This document shows, one piece after another, positions 17,188 through 25,553 of a stretch of DNA of 64,000 nt. The stretch spans positions 1 to 64,000 of the forward strand of contig NZ_SMKO01000023.1 in NCBI RefSeq assembly GCF_004348685.1, written 5' to 3'. Position 1 is the stretch's first letter, and each line of letters begins with the position of its first letter. Origin of the DNA: Nonomuraea deserti (GTDB taxonomy: Bacteria; Actinomycetota; Actinomycetes; Streptosporangiales; Streptosporangiaceae). Below the pieces are notes generated by a model. The model was given only the letters and a program-made list of their open reading frames with translations. It was not told the origin of the DNA and searched no databases. The translations under genes and the position numbers were made by a program.

Positions 17188-18384
17188 ATGCCACTAGCGG
17201 TTTACATACTGGGCCTGTCGATATTCGCCCAGGGCACGTCGGAGCTCATGCTGGCCGGGCTGCTCCCGGAGATGGCCGACGACCTGCGCGTGTCCGTCCC
17301 CGAGGCGGGGCTGCTGATCTCGGCGTTCGCCATCGGGATGCTGGTCGGCGCTCCGGTGCTGGCCATCGCCACGCTGCGCTGGCCACGCCGTACGGCGCTG
17401 CTGACGTTCATGCTGGTCTTCGCCCTCACACACGTCGTGGGCGCGCTGACGTCCGACTACGCCGTCGTGTTCGCCACCCGCGTGGCCGGCGCCTTCGTGT
17501 ACGCCGGTTTCTGGGCCGTGGCGGCGAGCACCGCGATCGGCCTGGTGCCCGCGAACGCCCGCGGCAAGGCGATGAGCATCCTGGCGGGCGGGCTGACGGT
17601 CGCCACCATCATCGGGTTGTCCGCGGGCACCGTCATCGGCCAGCACCTCGGCTGGCGGGCCGCGTTCTGGGCGGTAGCCGGGCTGTCGGCGCTCGCCGCG
17701 GTCGGCGTGTTCGCCACCATCCCCGGCGGCCGTCCCGAGGCCGGGGCGCGGCCGCGCGTACCGGTCGAGCTGCGCGCCATGCTGAACCCGCAGCTCTGGC
17801 TCGCCTACGGCACGATCGCGCTGACCACGGCGGCCCTCCTGGCCTCCTTCAGCTACCTGAGCGTCCTGCTGACGGGCACCACGGGCCTGCAGCCCGCCTG
17901 GGTCCCCGCCGTCCTGGCCCTGTACGGCGTCGGCGCGCTCATCGGGATCACGATCGGCGGCAGGACCGCCGACGCGCGGCCGTTCCTCGTCCTGTTCACC
18001 GGGGTCACGGGCCTCATCGCGACCTCCGCCGCGCTGGCCGCGTCCGCGGCCGTGCCCGTCCTCGCCATCGTGCTGGTCTTCCTGCTCGGCGTGTTCGGAT
18101 TCGGAACCAACCCGGCGCTGAACGCCCGCCCGTTCGCCCTCGCCAAGGACGCCCCCACGCTGACCGCCGCGATGAACGTCTCCTCCTTCAACGTCGGCAT
18201 CACCGTGGGCCCCTGGCTGGGCGGGCTGGCCATCGGCGCGGGATACGGCTACCCGTCCGTCGCCTGGATCGGCGCCGCCATCGGGGTGGCCGCGCTCGGC
18301 GCGGTCGCGCTGGCCGCGTCCGGGCACCGCAGGAGCGCGTCCCCTCAGGCCGCGCCGATCAGTGAGATACGGTCGGCCGTATGA
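17188..18384 (+). CDS. MFS exporter, Cmx/CmlR chloramphenicol-efflux type
   Basis: A 398-residue 12-helix major facilitator. The N-terminus (LAVYILGLSIFAQGTSELML, then LAGLLPEMADDL) and the block LVPANARGKAMSILAGGLTV closely follow the actinobacterial Cmx/CmlR/CmrA drug exporters. It would act as a proton antiporter in the membrane. RBS GGAGG at 17176-17180, ATG 17188. The TetR gene upstream and the palindrome before it suggest drug-inducible control. The 3' end overlaps the MOSC gene (ATGA), an unusual partner for this exporter class. Chloramphenicol itself as substrate is inference from family. Confidence 0.88.
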   Translation: MPLAVYILGLSIFAQGTSELMLAGLLPEMADDLRVSVPEAGLLISAFAIGMLVGAPVLAIATLRWPRRTALLTFMLVFALTHVVGALTSDYAVVFATRVAGAFVYAGFWAVAASTAIGLVPANARGKAMSILAGGLTVATIIGLSAGTVIGQHLGWRAAFWAVAGLSALAAVGVFATIPGGRPEAGARPRVPVELRAMLNPQLWLAYGTIALTTAALLASFSYLSVLLTGTTGLQPAWVPAVLALYGVGALIGITIGGRTADARPFLVLFTGVTGLIATSAALAASAAVPVLAIVLVFLLGVFGFGTNPALNARPFALAKDAPTLTAAMNVSSFNVGITVGPWLGGLAIGAGYGYPSVAWIGAAIGVAALGAVALAASGHRRSASPQAAPISEIRSAV

Positions 18385-19292
18385 AGCTGGGGAGCATTCG
18401 CTTTTATCCCGTCAAGTCGACCGCGGGCCATGACGTCGATGAAGCCGAGGTGCAGCCGTGGGGCTTGGCAGGCGACCGGCGCTACCTCATCACCGACCAG
18501 AACGGTGACATCCTGACCGCACGCGAGGAGCCGGCACTGCTGGCCTGCGTGGCCGAGCTCGACGGCGACACTCTCACGCTGACGGGCCCGCACGCCGCCC
18601 CGCTGCCGGTCATCCCGGCCACCCCGCCGCCCGCCGCGACATCCACTCCGATGTCCACCGCGACGTCCGCTCCGATGTCCACTCCGATGTCCACTCCGAT
18701 GTCCACCGCGACGTCCGCTCCGATGTCCACGGTAGACGTGTGGGGCACCCCGGTGGAGCTCACCGACTGCGGCGACGACGCGGCCCGGTGGTTGTCGGAG
18801 CTCGCCGGGCAGCCGGTGCGGCTCAAGTGGCTCGACGACCCGACCCGCCGCCCGGTCAATCCGGCGTACGGACGGCCGGAGGACCGCGTGAGCCTGGCGG
18901 ACGCCTATCCTCTGCTGCTCACCACCAGCGCCTCGCTCGCCCAGCTCAACGACTGGATCGCGGAGACGGCGCTCGAAGGCGGCGACGAGCCGCCCGCGCC
19001 GCTGCCCATGCACCGGTTCCGGCCGAACGTGGTGATCGACGGGGTCGGCACGCCCTTCGCCGAGGACGAGTGGAAGCGGTTGCGCATCGGGGACGTCGGC
19101 TTCCGGGTCACCAAGGGCTGCGACCGCTGCGTGCTGACCACGATCGACACCGCGACGCACACCAAGGGCAAGGAGCCCCTCAGGACGCTGGCCAGGCACC
19201 GCAAGTGGGACGGCAAGGTCTGGTTCGGGATCAACCTGATCCCCGACGGGCCCGGGCGCATCGCTGTGGGCGACGCCGTCACGATCCTCTGA
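18381..19292 (+). CDS. MOSC-domain protein (mARC-like)
   Basis: 303 residues: an N-terminal MOSC beta-barrel domain (IRFYPVKSTAGHDVDEAEV, WGLAGDRRYLI) and a C-terminal MOSC sulfur-carrier/Moco domain (MHRFRPNVVIDGVGTPFAED, and VTKGCDRCVLTTIDTATHTK with the conserved Cys). Relatives of mARC bind molybdenum cofactor and reduce N-hydroxylated compounds; many bacterial members have no assigned substrate. Residues about 88-117 are a repeat of S-T-P-M units inserted in the N-terminal domain. The start overlaps the exporter stop by 4 bases, so both are one transcript under the TetR gene. Confidence 0.88.
   Translation: MKLGSIRFYPVKSTAGHDVDEAEVQPWGLAGDRRYLITDQNGDILTAREEPALLACVAELDGDTLTLTGPHAAPLPVIPATPPPAATSTPMSTATSAPMSTPMSTPMSTATSAPMSTVDVWGTPVELTDCGDDAARWLSELAGQPVRLKWLDDPTRRPVNPAYGRPEDRVSLADAYPLLLTTSASLAQLNDWIAETALEGGDEPPAPLPMHRFRPNVVIDGVGTPFAEDEWKRLRIGDVGFRVTKGCDRCVLTTIDTATHTKGKEPLRTLARHRKWDGKVWFGINLIPDGPGRIAVGDAVTIL
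18642..18730 (+). repeat. In-frame 12-bp minisatellite in the MOSC gene
   Basis: Seven 12-base units of three kinds (TCCACTCCGATG, TCCACCGCGACG, TCCGCTCCGATG), plus a partial unit, arranged as a higher-order repeat of three. They encode STPM/STAT/SAPM. Confidence 0.9.
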
Positions 19293-19379
19293 ACGATCGC
19301 AAGAAAACAGCTTTCTTCGCGAAAAATCGGGATGCTGTCGTCTTTGGGGCGCTGTTGGGGGTTATGTCAGACTTCACTG

Positions 19380-20657
19380 GTGACAAGTGCCCCCATCCAG
19401 CCCGCGACGCTGCCCTCTGACCGGATCCCGAGCATTCAGCGTCGCACCCTGGCGGTCCTCTCCGCGACGCAGATCGTGGGCGGCGTGGGCGTGGCGGTCG
19501 GGCTGGCGCTCAGCTCGGTGGTCGTGGACGAGCTGTCGGGATCCACGGTGATCAGCGGCTTCGCCGGCACGGCCACCGTGCTCGGCGCGGCGCTGCTGGC
19601 CCTGCCCACGGCCAGGGCATCGGGCAGCGGCGGGCGGCGGGCCGGCCTGTCGCTCGCCTATCTCGCGGCGCTGGCCGGCTGCTTGATCTCCGTGGCCGCC
19701 ATCGGCCTCGGCTCGTGGCCGCTGCTGCTGGCGGGGCTGGTGCTGGTGGGCGGCGGCAGCGCGGGCAGCCTGGCGGCGCGCTACTCCGCCACCGACCTGT
19801 CGCCGAAGGGCCGCTCCGCCAGGCACCTGTCGCTGGTCGTCTGGGCCTCCACCATCGGCTCCGTAGCAGGTCCCAATCTGGCCGAGCCCGCCGACGAGAT
19901 CGGCATGCGGCTGGGGATGGCGGAGAAGGCGGGGCCGTTCGCGTTCGCCGCGCTGGCGTTCGCCCTGGCCCTGGTCATCATCTTCGGGCTGCTCAGGCCC
20001 GACCCGCTCAAGCTGGCGCGCGGCCTGCAGGACGACGGGCAGGACAAGCCCGGCCCCGGCCGCAACCGGACCATCAGGACGGCCTGGGAGACGCTGCGTA
20101 CGACCCCGATGGCCCGCACGGCGCTGATCATGATCGCGATCAGCCACACCGCGATGGTGTCGGTCATGTCGATGACCCCGGTCAAGCTCCACCACGACGG
20201 CTCCAACCTGGACGTCATCGGTTTGGTGATCAGCCTGCACATCGCAGGCATGTACATGCTGTCGCCGGTCGTCGGCTGGCTGGCCGACAAGGCGGGCAAG
20301 CTGCCGGTGCTCATGCTCGGCATGGCCTTGCTGCTGTGCGCGGCCACGCTTGCGGGCACGGCGGGGCACCGGGTGTGGCAGGTGACGGCGGCGCTGGTGC
20401 TGCTCGGGCTGGGCTGGTCGTGCGGCCTGGTGTCGGGCTCCGCCCTGGTCACGGAGTCCGTCCCGATCTCCCGCCGCCCGGCCGTACAGGGCCTGTCGGA
20501 CCTGCTGATGAACGTCTGCGGCGCCACGGGCACGATCGTCGCCGGGGCGATCGTGGGCCTGCTCGGCTACGGCATGCTCGGCCTGGTCGTCGGCGTCATG
20601 GTCGCCCTGGCCGGCTTCTGGCTCGTCACCATCTGGCGCGGCACCTCCGCCGACTAG
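19380..20657 (+). CDS. MFS transporter
   Basis: About 425 residues with 12 predicted membrane helices; the central block ARYSATDLSPKGRSARHLSL, then VVWASTIGSVAGPNLAEP, and the C-terminal half (GWSCGLVSGSALVTESVP) resemble the actinobacterial YceL/MFS_1 group. Substrate unknown. The start is uncertain: GTG 19380 gives the expected N-terminus (VTSAPIQPATLP) but has no clear ribosome-binding site; an ATG at 19363 lies in another frame and soon stops. The gap from the MOSC gene is 87 bases, so it may have its own promoter. Confidence 0.82.
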   Translation: MTSAPIQPATLPSDRIPSIQRRTLAVLSATQIVGGVGVAVGLALSSVVVDELSGSTVISGFAGTATVLGAALLALPTARASGSGGRRAGLSLAYLAALAGCLISVAAIGLGSWPLLLAGLVLVGGGSAGSLAARYSATDLSPKGRSARHLSLVVWASTIGSVAGPNLAEPADEIGMRLGMAEKAGPFAFAALAFALALVIIFGLLRPDPLKLARGLQDDGQDKPGPGRNRTIRTAWETLRTTPMARTALIMIAISHTAMVSVMSMTPVKLHHDGSNLDVIGLVISLHIAGMYMLSPVVGWLADKAGKLPVLMLGMALLLCAATLAGTAGHRVWQVTAALVLLGLGWSCGLVSGSALVTESVPISRRPAVQGLSDLLMNVCGATGTIVAGAIVGLLGYGMLGLVVGVMVALAGFWLVTIWRGTSAD

Positions 20658-20697
20658 TCAGCCGTGGTCGCCGGAAAGGCGGCACGCCGCAAGGAAC

Positions 20698-20803
20698 GCA
20701 CCCGTGCCGCAGGGCGACCCGCCTCAAAAGCCGCAGGACGACCCGCCTCAACAACGCACCCGTGCCCGTGCCGCAGCGCGACCCGCCGCAGATGACGCAC
20801 CCA
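20698..20803. repeat. Degenerate repeat tract between the MFS and membrane-protein genes
   Basis: CGCACCCGTGCC and CGACCCGCC recur two to three times each in about 105 bases, running into the presumed start of the next gene. No other feature is seen in the gap. Confidence 0.6.
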
Positions 20804-21298
20804 CCCCGAAGCAGCGCGCAGGCCGGGCACCTCACCATCTGGCGCGCAGCAGCGCCGTCCGCTTCTTCGGCCACCCCGGTCGACGCCGCTCGCGACGCGC
20901 TGCACCTCGCCGGGGACGCGATGGGAGCAGCCCGCGCTCGGCCTGCGGCTCCCGCCTGGTACGCACCGGCGCGCGGGTTACTGTTCGCCGCCGCATTCGA
21001 GCTGCTGCTCGGCCCGTGGACCGATCAGGCTCCGTTCCTGGCCGCCGGCCTGCTCGCCGTGCTGGCGTTCCTGGGCGTGCACGCAGCGGTGGTCAGTCGT
21101 GGTGGGGTCATCACCATGCCCGGCGGCACGATCGGACAGCGGGTGCTGCGCCAGCTGATCCCGGCCGCCGCGTTCGGCTCCGGCTGGCTGATGGCCATCC
21201 CGTTCGGACAGGCCGGAGGCGCCGTTGCCTCCGCCGTACTGGGCGGCGCCGCGCTCTGGGCGGTCACCGTCCGGGAAGAAGGCGAGGCCCGGTCATGA
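20792..21298 (+). CDS. Small integral membrane protein of unknown function
   Basis: 168 residues. After a poorly conserved Ala/Pro-rich N-terminus, four hydrophobic stretches follow: GLLFAAAFELLLGP, FLAAGLLAVLAFLGVHAAVV, LIPAAAFGSGWLMAIPFG and AGGAVASAVLGGAALWAV. No family recognised. ATG 20792 is the only reasonable ATG but lies at the edge of a repeat tract, so the true start may be later. The gene overlaps the following regulator by ATGA. Such membrane-protein/winged-helix pairs are common in actinomycetes; the regulator probably controls this gene. Confidence 0.65.
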   Translation: MTHPPRSSAQAGHLTIWRAAAPSASSATPVDAARDALHLAGDAMGAARARPAAPAWYAPARGLLFAAAFELLLGPWTDQAPFLAAGLLAVLAFLGVHAAVVSRGGVITMPGGTIGQRVLRQLIPAAAFGSGWLMAIPFGQAGGAVASAVLGGAALWAVTVREEGEARS

Positions 21299-21642
21299 GA
21301 GCCGAGCACGATCCGCCGCCCGCGCTGGACGTGACGATCCAGCACCCCACGCGGCTGGCCGTCATGGCGTTCCTGTCGGGTTGCCTGGAGGCGGAGTTCG
21401 CTGCGGTCCGTGACTACGCCCGGATTTCCGACGCCAGTGTCAGCCGGATCGTCTCCGCCCTCCAGGACGCCGGCTATGTCAAGGTGCGCAAGGGCTGTGT
21501 CGGCAAGCGTCCCCGCACCTGGCTCTCCCTTTCCCGCGAAGGCCGCCAGGCTCTCGCCGGCCACCTGGACGCGCTCCAGAGCATCGCCGAGACCGCGAGG
21601 CGGACCGCCACCGACCCCGGCGCCAGATCGACGACCCCGTAG
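21295..21642 (+). CDS. Winged-helix (MarR/ArsR-like) transcriptional regulator
   Basis: 115 residues forming one winged-helix DNA-binding domain: IQHPTRLAVMAFLSGC, helix-turn-helix YARISDASVSRIVSALQDAG, and wing VRKGCVGKRPRTWLSLSREG. It matches the one-domain regulators annotated in actinomycetes as transcriptional regulator next to a small membrane protein. ATG 21295 overlaps the preceding stop. Cys at about 63 in the wing could be redox- or metal-sensitive, but that is a guess. Confidence 0.82.
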   Translation: MRAEHDPPPALDVTIQHPTRLAVMAFLSGCLEAEFAAVRDYARISDASVSRIVSALQDAGYVKVRKGCVGKRPRTWLSLSREGRQALAGHLDALQSIAETARRTATDPGARSTTP

Positions 21643-21766
21643 GCAGGATCAGCAGGGCGGGGACAGGCGCCCGTTCAGGAAGGCGGCAGGCCACGTCGAC
21701 GCACCGCGCCGCGCGGGCGGCCCACCGCGAGGACCGTGCCGGAGGGCGGCGTGCCGTGCGGTTTGT

Positions 21767-23335
21767 CTATTTGGCGTCGGCGTAGGAGGCGACCGCCACG
21801 GCCTCCATGGGAAAGCGCACCGGCGTCTGCCCGAACAGCAGCCTGCTCGCCTCGGCCGCCGCCGAGGACACCGCCGCCATCACCTCGTCGGCCTGCTCCA
21901 GCGGGCAGTGCACCATCACCTCGTCGTGCTGGAAGAACACCAGCCTGGCCGGCTCGGGCAGCAGCCCCCGCAGCACCGCCATCAGCGCCAGCGCCCACTC
22001 GGCGGCCGTGCCCTGCACCACGAAGTTGCGCGTGAACCGCCCTCGGTCCCTGGCCGCCCGCGCGCCCTCGGGCCCCGACACCAGTTCCTTCCACCGCGCC
22101 GACGGAGGCGGGCAGGTGCGCCCGAGCCAGGAGCGCACGAGCCGCCCCTCCTCGCCCGCCTTCGCCGCGTCCTCGACGAACTGGTAGGCCTTGGGGAAAC
22201 GCTGCCGCATCACCGCCAGCAGCTTGGATGCGTCGCCGCTGGTGCCGCCGTACATGGCGGACAGCATCGCGATCTTGGCGTTGGCCCGCTCGCCCCCGAA
22301 CGACTGCGCCAGCGCCGAATAGAGGTCGATCTCCCCCGCCGCCCTGGCCAGCCCTCCGTCGCCGGCCATCGCCGCCAGCACCCGCGGCTCCAGCTGGGCG
22401 GCGTCGGCGACGATCAGTGCCCACCCCTCGTCGGCCACCACCACCCGCCGCATCACCTTGGGGATCTGCAGCGCCCCGCCGCCGCTGGTGGCCCACCGCC
22501 CGGAGACCACCCCGCCCACCACGTATTCGGGGCGGAAGCGGCCGTCGCGCACCCACTGGTCGGCCCACGCCCACCCGTGGGCGCTGAACAGCCTGGCCAG
22601 CTCCTTGTAGGCCAGCAGCGGCGCCACGGCGGGGTGGTCGACGCGTTTCAGCTCCCACGACCTGGTCGTCTTCAGCGTCACCCCCGCCCCCTTGAACGCC
22701 TTGACCAGCTGCTGCACCGAGTCGGGGTTGACCGGGTGACCGAACGCCGCCGCCACCTCCGAGGCCAGGGCCTGCAGCTTGGCCGGCCGCATGCCGTGCA
22801 CGGGACGCGGGCCGAGCAGCTCGGTCAGCAGCTCGTCGTGCACGTCCACGCGCCAGGGCATGCCGTCGTGCGCCATCTCGGCCGCGATGAGCGCCCCCGC
22901 GGACTCCGCGGCGACCAGCAGCCGGAACCTGCCGGGCTCGGGCAGCGCCGCGATGCGTCCGAGCTGGCCGGCCAGCACCTCCGCCACCGCCTCCGCGCCG
23001 AGCGGCTCGGGCGCGAACAGCGTGCCGGACGATCTCGGCTCGTCATCGGGCACCGCCAGCCCGTGGAGCCTGGCGTGCGCGGCCCTGGCGGAGCGGGCCT
23101 CGCCGTGGCGGCCCTCGTGCGCCAGCAGCAGCCCCTCGGTGAGCGCGATGTCGTGGCAGCGCGCGACCCGCACGCCCCCCGCCACCAGGGGCGTGTAGTC
23201 CTCCCTGGCGTCGGCCCAGACCCAGCGCGGACGCTCGGCCGCCTCGAGCTCGGCGACGGCCCGCGCCAGATCGGCGGGACGGCGAGGAGAGCCACCGACC
23301 GGGAGCAGCGTCTCCCCCGCGACCACGACATGCAC
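21767..23335 (-). CDS. Family-A DNA polymerase with 3'-5' exonuclease-like N-terminus
   Basis: About 522 residues, the short actinobacterial 'bifunctional 3'-5' exonuclease/DNA polymerase'. The polymerase half has motif A (VADAAQLEPRVLAAMAGD, where canonical Pol I has DYSQIELR), a motif B region (AMYGGTSGDASKLLAVM, NFVVQGTAAEWA) and motif C (QHDEVMVHCP). The N-terminal ~230 residues are the weakly conserved exonuclease-like part and I do not see a full DEDD set. The 5' nuclease domain of Pol I is missing. GTG 23335 is the most sensible start; GGAGG lies about 20 bases before it, too far to be decisive, and a TTG at 23365 is possible. Confidence 0.85.
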   Translation of the reverse strand: MHVVVAGETLLPVGGSPRRPADLARAVAELEAAERPRWVWADAREDYTPLVAGGVRVARCHDIALTEGLLLAHEGRHGEARSARAAHARLHGLAVPDDEPRSSGTLFAPEPLGAEAVAEVLAGQLGRIAALPEPGRFRLLVAAESAGALIAAEMAHDGMPWRVDVHDELLTELLGPRPVHGMRPAKLQALASEVAAAFGHPVNPDSVQQLVKAFKGAGVTLKTTRSWELKRVDHPAVAPLLAYKELARLFSAHGWAWADQWVRDGRFRPEYVVGGVVSGRWATSGGGALQIPKVMRRVVVADEGWALIVADAAQLEPRVLAAMAGDGGLARAAGEIDLYSALAQSFGGERANAKIAMLSAMYGGTSGDASKLLAVMRQRFPKAYQFVEDAAKAGEEGRLVRSWLGRTCPPPSARWKELVSGPEGARAARDRGRFTRNFVVQGTAAEWALALMAVLRGLLPEPARLVFFQHDEVMVHCPLEQADEVMAAVSSAAAEASRLLFGQTPVRFPMEAVAVASYADAK

Positions 23336-23389
23336 GCGGTCAAGAGTGCCAAACGCCTCCGACAAAGCCGGGCACGGGCCGGGTGTGGC

Positions 23390-24874
23390 TCACGCGAGGC
23401 TGATGCGCACCTCGTCCTCCAGCGGCGGATCCAGCTCCTGCCCCAGGCACCCGGTGGCGGCGAAGCAGCGCAGAGTCAGCTCGTCCGGCGTGACCGTGAC
23501 GTGCATCAGCTGCTTGAAGAAGGGCGGGGTGTCCCAGTCGGACAGCTCGGACAGGTAGCGGTGGAACACCTTGTCCACGGGCAGCCTGAACGGCCACGAC
23601 CAGCCCCCGAGCAGCCGCGCCGCCCACCGCATCCTCCGGGTGATCACGACGGTGCCCTGCGGGGTCCTGACCGGCTGGTTCCTGATGTGCTCCGACATGA
23701 CGCACGCGGCCTCCGCGGGCGTGAGGTAGAGCCACTTCATCCGCAGCCTGGTGGCGTAGAGCTGGCTGTAGAACGACAACGAGTCGCCGCGCAGCGGGTA
23801 GCACCTGAAGTCGTCCTCGTGCACGCCGGCCACGTCGACCCGCTGGATGGTGTGCGTCGCGTGCATGAACGCGCCGCCGCCTCCTGACACGATGTACTGG
23901 ATCACCCGGTCGCCCACCTTGACCGGATAGCGCTGGTAGTTGTGCACGTCGCCGCCGATGGCCGCGACGTACCGGTGCGCGGGGTCGCGCACGATGTCGT
24001 CGATCGTGCCGCCTTCCTCCAGCGGCGACGGCTTGTAGGCGTTGGCGGTGTAGATGGGCTTGCCCGTCACGAGGATCTTGGGCCGGGGGTCGAGCGAGAC
24101 ACGCCGCAGCCACGCGGTCTGCCCCTTGTCGATGGTGTTCTTGATGCCGGTGTCGACCCCCACGATGAGCAGGTCGTCGCTCTCGATCGCCCAGTACGGC
24201 CCCGGCTGCGTCGCCTGTTGCGACGGCCTGCCCCTGAGCTTCCGCGCGCCGGCCAGCCGCGCCTCGTCGATCGGCTCCGGCTTGCGCCACAGCAGCCCGC
24301 GGATCCCGCGGTCGGGCTTCGGTTTGAGCTCGGCGTCGCAGAAGACCCGCATGAACCCGCCGAGTCCGTCGTACCAGTCGTGGTTGCCGGGGATGGCGTA
24401 AATGGGGGCGTCGTAGTCCTTGTACGGACGGAAGAACTTGTCGTCGTACTCGTTGCCCGATCCCGTCGGATAGACCACATCGCTCGCAATGACGGCGAAC
24501 GACGTCCCCCGCCCGAGTTTCAACATCCCCGGAACAACGGCGTACTGAGAAGCATCTCCCTCCCCGGTATCACCGAGCAGCAGAAAACTAAAATTCCGCC
24601 CGACAGGTGCCTTGATACGAAATTCCGGATCAATCCCGCGCGCTTCCTGAGCCGCCACCCACTGCGCCCGCACCTGCCCGGACGGATCGCCTAACAACCC
24701 GGCGAGCACCTCGTTACGCGAGCGCCACAACGTCCGGGGATTGAGCCAGCTGAAACCTCGCCTGTCCGGTCTGAGCTGCGCGAACGTCCCCACCTGCGGG
24801 CACGCCCACCCGGCGCCCGCCTCCGACACCCGCGAGGAAAGCTGCTTTGCGCGTTCGGCCGCGACTTCCACCAT
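23390..24874 (-). CDS. Calcineurin-like metallophosphoesterase
   Basis: 494 residues with the full set of dinuclear metal-binding motifs of the calcineurin-like fold: LLLGDTGEGD, IASDVVYPTG, IPGNHDWYDG, and GGDVHNYQRY with the H-x-H-like metal site. The C-terminal ~200 residues have no recognised domain but are common in actinobacterial homologues. No signal peptide, so cytoplasmic. Substrate unknown. ATG 24874 is chosen; a GTG two codons upstream is possible. Its 5' end faces the TPR-like gene across 130 bases with two palindromes. Confidence 0.85.
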   Translation of the reverse strand: MVEVAAERAKQLSSRVSEAGAGWACPQVGTFAQLRPDRRGFSWLNPRTLWRSRNEVLAGLLGDPSGQVRAQWVAAQEARGIDPEFRIKAPVGRNFSFLLLGDTGEGDASQYAVVPGMLKLGRGTSFAVIASDVVYPTGSGNEYDDKFFRPYKDYDAPIYAIPGNHDWYDGLGGFMRVFCDAELKPKPDRGIRGLLWRKPEPIDEARLAGARKLRGRPSQQATQPGPYWAIESDDLLIVGVDTGIKNTIDKGQTAWLRRVSLDPRPKILVTGKPIYTANAYKPSPLEEGGTIDDIVRDPAHRYVAAIGGDVHNYQRYPVKVGDRVIQYIVSGGGGAFMHATHTIQRVDVAGVHEDDFRCYPLRGDSLSFYSQLYATRLRMKWLYLTPAEAACVMSEHIRNQPVRTPQGTVVITRRMRWAARLLGGWSWPFRLPVDKVFHRYLSELSDWDTPPFFKQLMHVTVTPDELTLRCFAATGCLGQELDPPLEDEVRISLA

Positions 24875-24888
24875 GACCACATCTTTAC

Positions 24889-24961
24889 CGTGATCTACCG
24901 ATCACGCATCTTGAACGCTCCGTGCAGCCAGGGACGCGGAGGGTGCACCATGGTGTACCCT
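24889..24961. promoter_or_regulatory. Two palindromes in a divergent promoter region
   Basis: CGTGATC (24889-24895) and GATCACG (24900-24906) form a perfect inverted repeat around TACC. AGGGTGCACCA (24940-24950) and TGGTGTACCCT (24951-24961) form an inverted repeat with one mismatch in 11 positions. They lie between the phosphoesterase and the TPR-like gene and look like operators. Confidence 0.5.
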
Positions 24962-25004
24962 CACCCCCCAAGCAAGCGGTTGGGACCGCCGAGGGGAGGC
25001 TCCC

Positions 25005-25415
25005 ATGACCCGTAACGGCCCTGATGACGCGACCCGCAGAGGCACATCCGAAGTGGACGCTATTGAGGGTTTACTGGCTTATGCCCAGACTCGACCCAGG
25101 TGGGGTAAGGCGGCGTTCAAGAGCTTGAGCGAAGCCATCGCCAGGAGCCGGGTTCTGGTCGGGGAGTCGCCGGAGGAATACTCGGGCCTGCTGGCCAGGT
25201 GCCTGAGCACGGGGGCGAGGCTGCTGCTCGGGCGCGGGCGGGCCATGGAGGCCCTGCCGCTGGCCGAGGAGGCGGTGGCGCTCAACCGTCCGAGGGGCGG
25301 CGCCCCGCTGGTGGCCTCGCTGCACCGGCTCGCCGCCGTGCTGGAGGCCCTTCACCGCTACAGCGAGGCCGCCGCGCTGGTGGCGGAGGCCGACCAGATC
25401 CTCCCGCCCGAATGA
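25005..25415 (+). CDS. Small TPR-like helical protein
   Basis: 136 residues, all helical in character, with a repeat pattern like tetratricopeptide units (RCLSTGARLLLGRGRAMEAL, LPLAEEAVALNR, SLHRLAAVLEALHRYSEAA). ATG 25005 has a strong GGGGAGG 5 bases before it. No catalytic motif. Probably an adaptor for protein binding; partner unknown. Confidence 0.72.
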   Translation: MTRNGPDDATRRGTSEVDAIEGLLAYAQTRPRWGKAAFKSLSEAIARSRVLVGESPEEYSGLLARCLSTGARLLLGRGRAMEALPLAEEAVALNRPRGGAPLVASLHRLAAVLEALHRYSEAAALVAEADQILPPE

Positions 25416-25553
25416 CCGTTCACCGCCACCACCCGTGCCCCGCACGCGTACGCCTCCCCTGCCGGTCACCCGCTCGGCCGCGCGCCTCGGGAACGGGCGC
25501 GCACGGGAGGCCGCGCGCCTGCCCCTCACAGCTGCCGTACCCGCCGCGGGCCA

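Noticed and set aside
20704-21642. Continuous 312-codon frame running into the winged-helix regulator
   Set aside because: Only the part from ATG 21295 has family features; the upstream part is the wrong frame of the membrane-protein gene.
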